Shown one piece after another: positions 59,853 through 64,000 of a stretch of DNA of 64,000 nt. The position numbers and the translations under genes are program-made. Every line of letters begins with the position of its first letter. The stretch's first letter is position 1. Under the pieces are notes generated by a model that searched no databases, had not been told where the DNA came from, and saw only the letters and a list, made by a program, of their open reading frames with translations. Origin of the DNA: Ignavibacteria bacterium UBA2360 (GTDB lineage: Bacteria > Bacteroidota > Ignavibacteria > Tepidaquicellales > OLB5); assembly GCA_002344125.1 (NCBI GenBank), contig DDTQ01000011.1, forward strand, positions 393,245 to 457,244. The letters are read 5' to 3'.

Positions 59853-60896
59853 CTAGACTCCGAACACAAATCCTGTTGTCAGTGTTTTCCACAGGCCGCC
59901 GTTGTATTTATTGAGGCTATAGCCTCCGCCTTCGTAGTAGCCATCGTATGTAATGACCTCGAACACGCCATCCCCGTTAATATCAATTATGCCTTCGGCC
60001 AGGCTGAAGGTGAAATTATTTACGGCAAGCGGCATGAATTCAGAGATCACTTTGCCTTCGCCATCCATTACATACACTAATGAGGTAAAGTTTGTGAAAT
60101 CATTTTGCAGCCTTACACTTACCAGGAATTCGTTTTTATCTTTACCTGTAAAGCTGCCTTCAAATAATTTAAAATCTTCGTTAGAAATTTTTTCAATGTG
60201 ACTGTCAACCGGTCCGCTTTTTACATCATACTCCGTTATCTTTACGCCTTTCAGCCGTGGCATAATGTAGCCTTTGAACTCATCTATTATACTTTGATTG
60301 GTAACGCCTTTTCTGTTGAGGGTGCTCATATTGCTGTTGTAAGTACAGACAACTATCTCGTTATCTTCAAGTTTCATTTCTTTTGGCGGGTTTACGGCGG
60401 CGTAGAAAATTGTACCGGCGCCAATCATATCATCCATGTTGATATAGTAACCGGAGATCTGCGCCGGGAAGACTCCCCCTGAGCCTGAAATATGAATTTT
60501 ATCCCCCGTTTTGAAAGATGTGTATTTTTCAAATTCAGGTTTAAAATCATCAAAGAAGTATTCCGGGGTTTGTTCATCAAACTTCCCGTACTTGCCAATA
60601 ATCGCTTTCAGGTCGCCGCCGTACAGATCATATCCTGCGCCTGTGGAATCCATCAGTTTTTCGTTGGATGAATATTTATAATAATCATCAATAATTATTT
60701 TTTTGCCGTCATACCTGCCGAAGAAAACCCGTTCATCGGAAGATACATCATTAATTTTTTTGGTTTGGTTGTGGTGTGTATCACCGGCAGACTTTTTATC
60801 ATTTTCGCCGGAAGTTTCACCGGGTTTTTTGGTGCATGAAACCAGGGAGAGGGATAGTAAAATGAAGAACAGGAAAAACGATAAATATTTTTTCAT
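59853..60896 (-). CDS. Lipoprotein, function unknown
   Basis: About 347 residues from the second ATG (MKKYLSFFLFFILLSLSLVS then C), which makes a cleaner signal than the ATG at 60908. The lipobox cysteine is about residue 21, followed by a polar lysine-rich linker. The body has no domain I can name. Its C-terminal IDINGDGVFEVITYDGYYEG resembles a single FG-GAP-like or EF-hand-like Asp-rich calcium loop. Periplasmic side of a membrane. Inverted repeats lie downstream at 59742-59815. Confidence 0.75.
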   Translation of the reverse strand: MKKYLSFFLFFILLSLSLVSCTKKPGETSGENDKKSAGDTHHNQTKKINDVSSDERVFFGRYDGKKIIIDDYYKYSSNEKLMDSTGAGYDLYGGDLKAIIGKYGKFDEQTPEYFFDDFKPEFEKYTSFKTGDKIHISGSGGVFPAQISGYYINMDDMIGAGTIFYAAVNPPKEMKLEDNEIVVCTYNSNMSTLNRKGVTNQSIIDEFKGYIMPRLKGVKITEYDVKSGPVDSHIEKISNEDFKLFEGSFTGKDKNEFLVSVRLQNDFTNFTSLVYVMDGEGKVISEFMPLAVNNFTFSLAEGIIDINGDGVFEVITYDGYYEGGGYSLNKYNGGLWKTLTTGFVFGV

Positions 60897-61067
60897 TATT
60901 ATGCGCAAATTGAATTATTTATTCCCAAAAATAAGGATTTATGTTTTAAAATGCATACGGGGTATTTATCCATATACTTTCAAAAATCATGAAACAAAAA
61001 CCCGGCAATCAGCCGGGTATGGTTAATCTCATCAGTTTATTTGATCTTGGGTATTTGGTGTTTGGGA

Positions 61068-62168
61068 CTAAGCTTCATCGGTGACTCTTGGCTGCGCGCC
61101 ATACAGCTCAAGCAGAATGTTATCGTACTTATCAGCGTTGGCAAAAAGTGTTTTCAGGGTTTCCAGTCCTGTTTCATAAGTTAAGTACTGGTCATAAATG
61201 AATGTGGAAAGTATCACATCCTGGTTATTGACGCTGAACATCATTCCTTCGAGTTTGTAATTTTCGCGCAGCAGGAATTCATACATAGCGCCAATATTCG
61301 CCTTCGGCAGCATGCAGAGCATGCTATCGCAAACAATGAAGCCATCCTGGTTATAGTTGATAAAAATTTTAGCTGTGCCTTCTTCAACTTCCCAGCTGTA
61401 GGGTCCTTTACGCGCAAGTTTAACATCTTTACCAAGCTGCTCTAAGATAGTTTCTATAACAGCAGAGGCGCCTGTTGGTTTATATTCGCCATCTTTTTTC
61501 AGGGCCGGAAATTCCAGCTTAGTGCCGCAGTTGGGGCAGTATTCGCCGGAATCAAGGTTTTCTTCCGTGACATAAAATCCGCAGCTTGGGCATTTTACAG
61601 TATATTTACCGAAATATTGGCGGTATTCGTTCAAGTCTTCTTCGAGGTATTCAACCGGCAGCGCAAAACCTAAATTATCGCCGCCTGCAATGATGAATGT
61701 ATTCACGCCCACAACATCACCATTGGAATTGACCAGGGGTCCACCGGAATTACCCGGATTGATAGCGGCATCTATCTGAATATAATTTATGCCGCGCTGC
61801 AGGCGCTTTGATTTTGAAACTATGCCTTCGGTGGCGGTGTAGTTCAGTCCGTAGGGGTGACCTATGGCTATAACCTGGTCGCCTTCTTTGACATCAAGCC
61901 CCGGGGCAAGATTGACATCGGGTAATTCAATGCCTTCGGGTACTTTGATGAATGCAAGATCATACTTGGCGTCATTAAAAAATACGGGAGAGATCTGTTT
62001 AGGCAGAGATCTTCCGCTGATAACGGCTTCGGAGTTGCCCTTAACCACATGGTCATTGGTAATTATCAGGTTCTCTTTCTTAACGTAAAAACCGGTACCT
62101 GTTCCCTGTGGCGTCGCTATTTGTATAATTACATGCTGAAACTTATCTATTATATGCTGGGTATCCAT
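61068..62168 (-). CDS. Cytoplasmic trypsin-like protease with zinc ribbon and YbjN-like tail
   Basis: A 366-residue protein without signal peptide. Residues 1-185 are a trypsin-fold protease: H40 in ITNDHVVKG, D70 in AKYDLAFIKV and S141 in NPGNSGGPLV form a complete triad, as in DegP/HtrA, but no PDZ domain follows. A zinc ribbon (C193, C196, C211, C214) comes next. The C-terminal part (about 230-366) resembles YbjN/type III secretion chaperone-like folds (AMYEFLLRENYKLEGMMFSV). The next gene upstream (62220) seems to carry the same module and is 51 bases away, so the two probably work together inside the cell. Confidence 0.85.
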   Translation of the reverse strand: MDTQHIIDKFQHVIIQIATPQGTGTGFYVKKENLIITNDHVVKGNSEAVISGRSLPKQISPVFFNDAKYDLAFIKVPEGIELPDVNLAPGLDVKEGDQVIAIGHPYGLNYTATEGIVSKSKRLQRGINYIQIDAAINPGNSGGPLVNSNGDVVGVNTFIIAGGDNLGFALPVEYLEEDLNEYRQYFGKYTVKCPSCGFYVTEENLDSGEYCPNCGTKLEFPALKKDGEYKPTGASAVIETILEQLGKDVKLARKGPYSWEVEEGTAKIFINYNQDGFIVCDSMLCMLPKANIGAMYEFLLRENYKLEGMMFSVNNQDVILSTFIYDQYLTYETGLETLKTLFANADKYDNILLELYGAQPRVTDEA

Positions 62169-62219
62169 TTTATTACTTAAATTTTCTGTGATGTTAATCC
62201 TAATTTTTTTGCTTTTTGC

Positions 62220-63482
62220 CTATTGGTTATAATTCAGCTGCTGAATTTCAGCAACGTAACTTTTCAGGAAGCTGACCATTGAATCAAACTTAAGATTTGA
62301 TGTATTGAACTTCAGCTCGGGATAAAGCTCTTTGCCTTCGGTAATTATTGCGTCAATTTTACTTTTTATGACCTGCTCGTTGAATTTTGCGCAGGAAGCA
62401 TCGAAGAGATCTTCGCCAACGCCAAGAGCGGTGAAGTAATCCTGGTTGGTGATGCTGAGCATCAAATGGAACAGCTTCGCATCAGGTTTTGGCAGCCCGT
62501 AGCTGAACAGGCAATAGGTTGCCAGGTATTCATACAGCACAATTGCAATATCGAGGTGATTGTTATCAACGTACCATTTTACATTCTGCAGGTTATTGGT
62601 GAAAAGATCCACCACTGCCTGGTGCGGCGCGGGGTTCGCGATCCCGAAGGTGGATTTAACCCTGTAAAGATCTTCGAGCACAGCTTCTTTGGGTTTATCA
62701 AGAAGTTTCTGTAGGGCTTCTTTCATTTTTCGGTTCTTTTCAACGTAAGGTTTATTATCCTTGGCGAAGTAATCCCAGCTCATTTTTTCAAGCTCATTCA
62801 TTAATGTGCCTTCGGGGGCTATCAGGTAATCTATTTTATACGCGGTGTTAAGCAGGAGGTATGAAATGCCGCCTGAGAAGGCGTCTTCGTTGAGCTCGTT
62901 TACCCGTGTAATGGTTTTTTCGAGCCAGGTTCTGTAGAAGTTATATTTAATTTCTTTTTCGGTTTCGGGCAGCTGCTCTGCGTGGGCGTTACCGGTTGAT
63001 TTCAGCATGGCGAAGTCATCAATGAGCAGGTCATCCTGCTTATCGGCGCGTGTTGCAAGCTCCTTCCAGCCGTAGTACAGCTTGCGCGGCGGAGCCGCTG
63101 CGATGGTGCTATCAAACTTTATGCAGATGCGGTTATCTTTAAGCGCATAGCGGCTGTAGAAAAGCGAGTAGTTCATTTCCATAAGCCTGCGCATGAAAGC
63201 AACGGAAAGCTTATCATACTCCGCAACATCTGCTTCAGCTATTACCTTGCCGTTTGCTATGGTACCGTGAATTTTTTTTGAGCCCTGCAGCAGCTCAAAT
63301 GTAATATCATCACCGTCTTTCCTGAAGTTGACATTGTTCACGTCATCATCACGGAGATAGTTAAAAAAAGCCTCGTAGCTATCTATATATTTTTTTTCGA
63401 GAAAAAGTCTCTCTGATGTGTTCCATGCTTCAACTTTAGCCTTAGGCTTAAAGCTATCTGAAAATCTTCCGAATGTTATCAT
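62220..63482 (-). CDS. Hypothetical partner of the protease, YbjN-like N-terminal module
   Basis: A 420-residue soluble protein. Residues about 25-130 (LFLEKKYIDSYEAFFNYLRD, VAFMRRLMEMNYSLFYSRYA, KDNRICIKFDSTI) resemble the YbjN/secretion-chaperone-like fold also suspected at the C-terminus of the protease encoded just downstream. The rest is helical with no recognised family (LEKTITRVNELNEDAFSGGI, KWYVDNNHLDIAIVLYEYLA). It is the first gene of the two-gene unit, 51 bases ahead of the protease. Role unknown; it could deliver or hold a substrate for the protease. Confidence 0.7.
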   Translation of the reverse strand: MITFGRFSDSFKPKAKVEAWNTSERLFLEKKYIDSYEAFFNYLRDDDVNNVNFRKDGDDITFELLQGSKKIHGTIANGKVIAEADVAEYDKLSVAFMRRLMEMNYSLFYSRYALKDNRICIKFDSTIAAAPPRKLYYGWKELATRADKQDDLLIDDFAMLKSTGNAHAEQLPETEKEIKYNFYRTWLEKTITRVNELNEDAFSGGISYLLLNTAYKIDYLIAPEGTLMNELEKMSWDYFAKDNKPYVEKNRKMKEALQKLLDKPKEAVLEDLYRVKSTFGIANPAPHQAVVDLFTNNLQNVKWYVDNNHLDIAIVLYEYLATYCLFSYGLPKPDAKLFHLMLSITNQDYFTALGVGEDLFDASCAKFNEQVIKSKIDAIITEGKELYPELKFNTSNLKFDSMVSFLKSYVAEIQQLNYNQ

Positions 63483-64000
63483 ATTGTTTGCATTCCCCGT
63501 TTACCCCTTTGGGGCATAGGCGGGAATTTCTATTAATAATGTTTAATTTATACAGTACTCTTAATTATATCAAATTTTGAGCCCGGGTATTTTTAACAAT
63601 CCTGCAAAATAGTTTTTATCAATTTGTTATTCAAAGTAAAAAAGCTTCTTACCCCGGGAAAAAATTGGGTAATTGTTTTGCGGACCACAACCCTTGAAGA
63701 GATATGTAGAGTGGAAAGATGGTATCAATGTACTGCTCTACCACCCCTGCAAGACTCAAACTGCGTTTTCGTTTTGCTTTCCCCTCCTAAAAAACTGCAC
63801 CGGCAGTCAGGCAGGAGGGGAGCAAAGTCTCAATCCTCTTTGCGCCTCTGCGTCTCTGCGGTAAGTCTTTTGACTTGCCATTCCCCTTTAACTTAAAATC
63901 ATATTCAAATATCTTTGTGCCACAAATGAAAATATACTACTCAGATCATTATACTGTTCCGCTGCCCGAAGGGCATAGGTTTTGACCCCTCCCGCCAGCG
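63483..64000. other. Gene-free right edge with dispersed repeats
   Basis: No supported gene. Inverted repeats CCCGtttaCCCC...GGGG...CGGG (about 63497-63520) and CCCCTCCT...AGGAGGGG (63781-63821) are present, with a low-complexity ctttgcgcctctgcgtctct stretch at about 63838. Frames at 63624-63896 are not credible. The window ends in a further repeat (cccgaagggcatag). Confidence 0.6.

Noticed and set aside
63624..63896. 90-codon frame at the right edge
   Set aside because: It runs through dispersed repeats and low-complexity ctctgcg sequence and shows no domain.

Overview
The window looks like a chromosome segment from the Ignavibacteria or a close relative in the Bacteroidota/Chlorobi (FCB) group. 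Three observations support this. Four secreted proteins end in type IX secretion (T9SS) sorting domains of the QNYPNPFNP type. The clearest promoters follow the Bacteroidota pattern TTG-N19 to N21-TAnnTTTG rather than sigma70. The left edge is the 5' two-thirds of a 16S rRNA gene on the minus strand. No genome comparison was possible, so the placement is an inference.

Layout: 1-1060 partial 16S rRNA with its leader and promoter to 1276; 1300-2400 gene-free, with a nested inverted repeat; 2426-3695 two unrecognised plus-strand genes; 3884-8050 an AT-rich restriction-modification island on the minus strand (controller, C5 methyltransferase, putative restriction enzyme, Vsr, HNH nuclease, unknown), inserted beside what looks like the stump of another vsr gene and next to an odd tRNA; 8500-10550 small DUF6883/DUF4926 genes and repeat-rich DNA; 10552-12857 EcsC-like protein, methyltransferase and KdsC-like phosphatase; 12959-19446 two YCF48-repeat T9SS proteins interleaved with two members of a lineage-specific family of about 480 residues; 19669-24565 an operon of a ribbon-helix-helix-like protein, three tandem peptidase-S74 fibre proteins and a T9SS protein; 24677-31218 housekeeping genes (MenA-like, MlaF-like, CinA, PgpA, PgsA, thiolase); 31368-36000 TPR protein, two more members of the 480-residue family (one short) and a tiny secreted peptide behind a structured leader; 36053-40043 envelope proteins; 40128-44486 a manganese-type ABC importer with an MntR-like regulator and a clear operator; 44756-49238 secreted protein, MFS exporter, glutathione peroxidase and pirin; 49370-51219 a GxxExxY cassette bounded by 30-bp inverted repeats abutting rimO; 51240-54990 a three-component ABC-ATPase (ABC-3C) conflict system; 55400-63482 secreted proteins, a Tat phosphoesterase, a lipoprotein, and a cytoplasmic trypsin-like protease paired with a partner that seems to share a YbjN-like module.

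How the genes work together: the R-M genes overlap or touch throughout and are probably one transcript governed by the controller at a GACTATAGTC box. The ABC-3C genes also overlap and form one unit. Metal uptake pairs a binding protein with a PsaA-like H/H/E/D ligand set with an ATPase, a permease carrying a fused DtxR-type tail, and a separate regulator whose TTTAGG-N4-CCTAAA operator covers its own promoter. pgsA and pgpA sit together as consecutive phosphatidylglycerol steps. The best candidates for undescribed biology are the ABC-3C system, the protease/YbjN pair, the structured leaders at 15745-15853 and 33962-34051, the S74 operon with an 11-bp-phased operator-like array, the GxxExxY cassette, and the tRNA-like gene with an enlarged anticodon arm.
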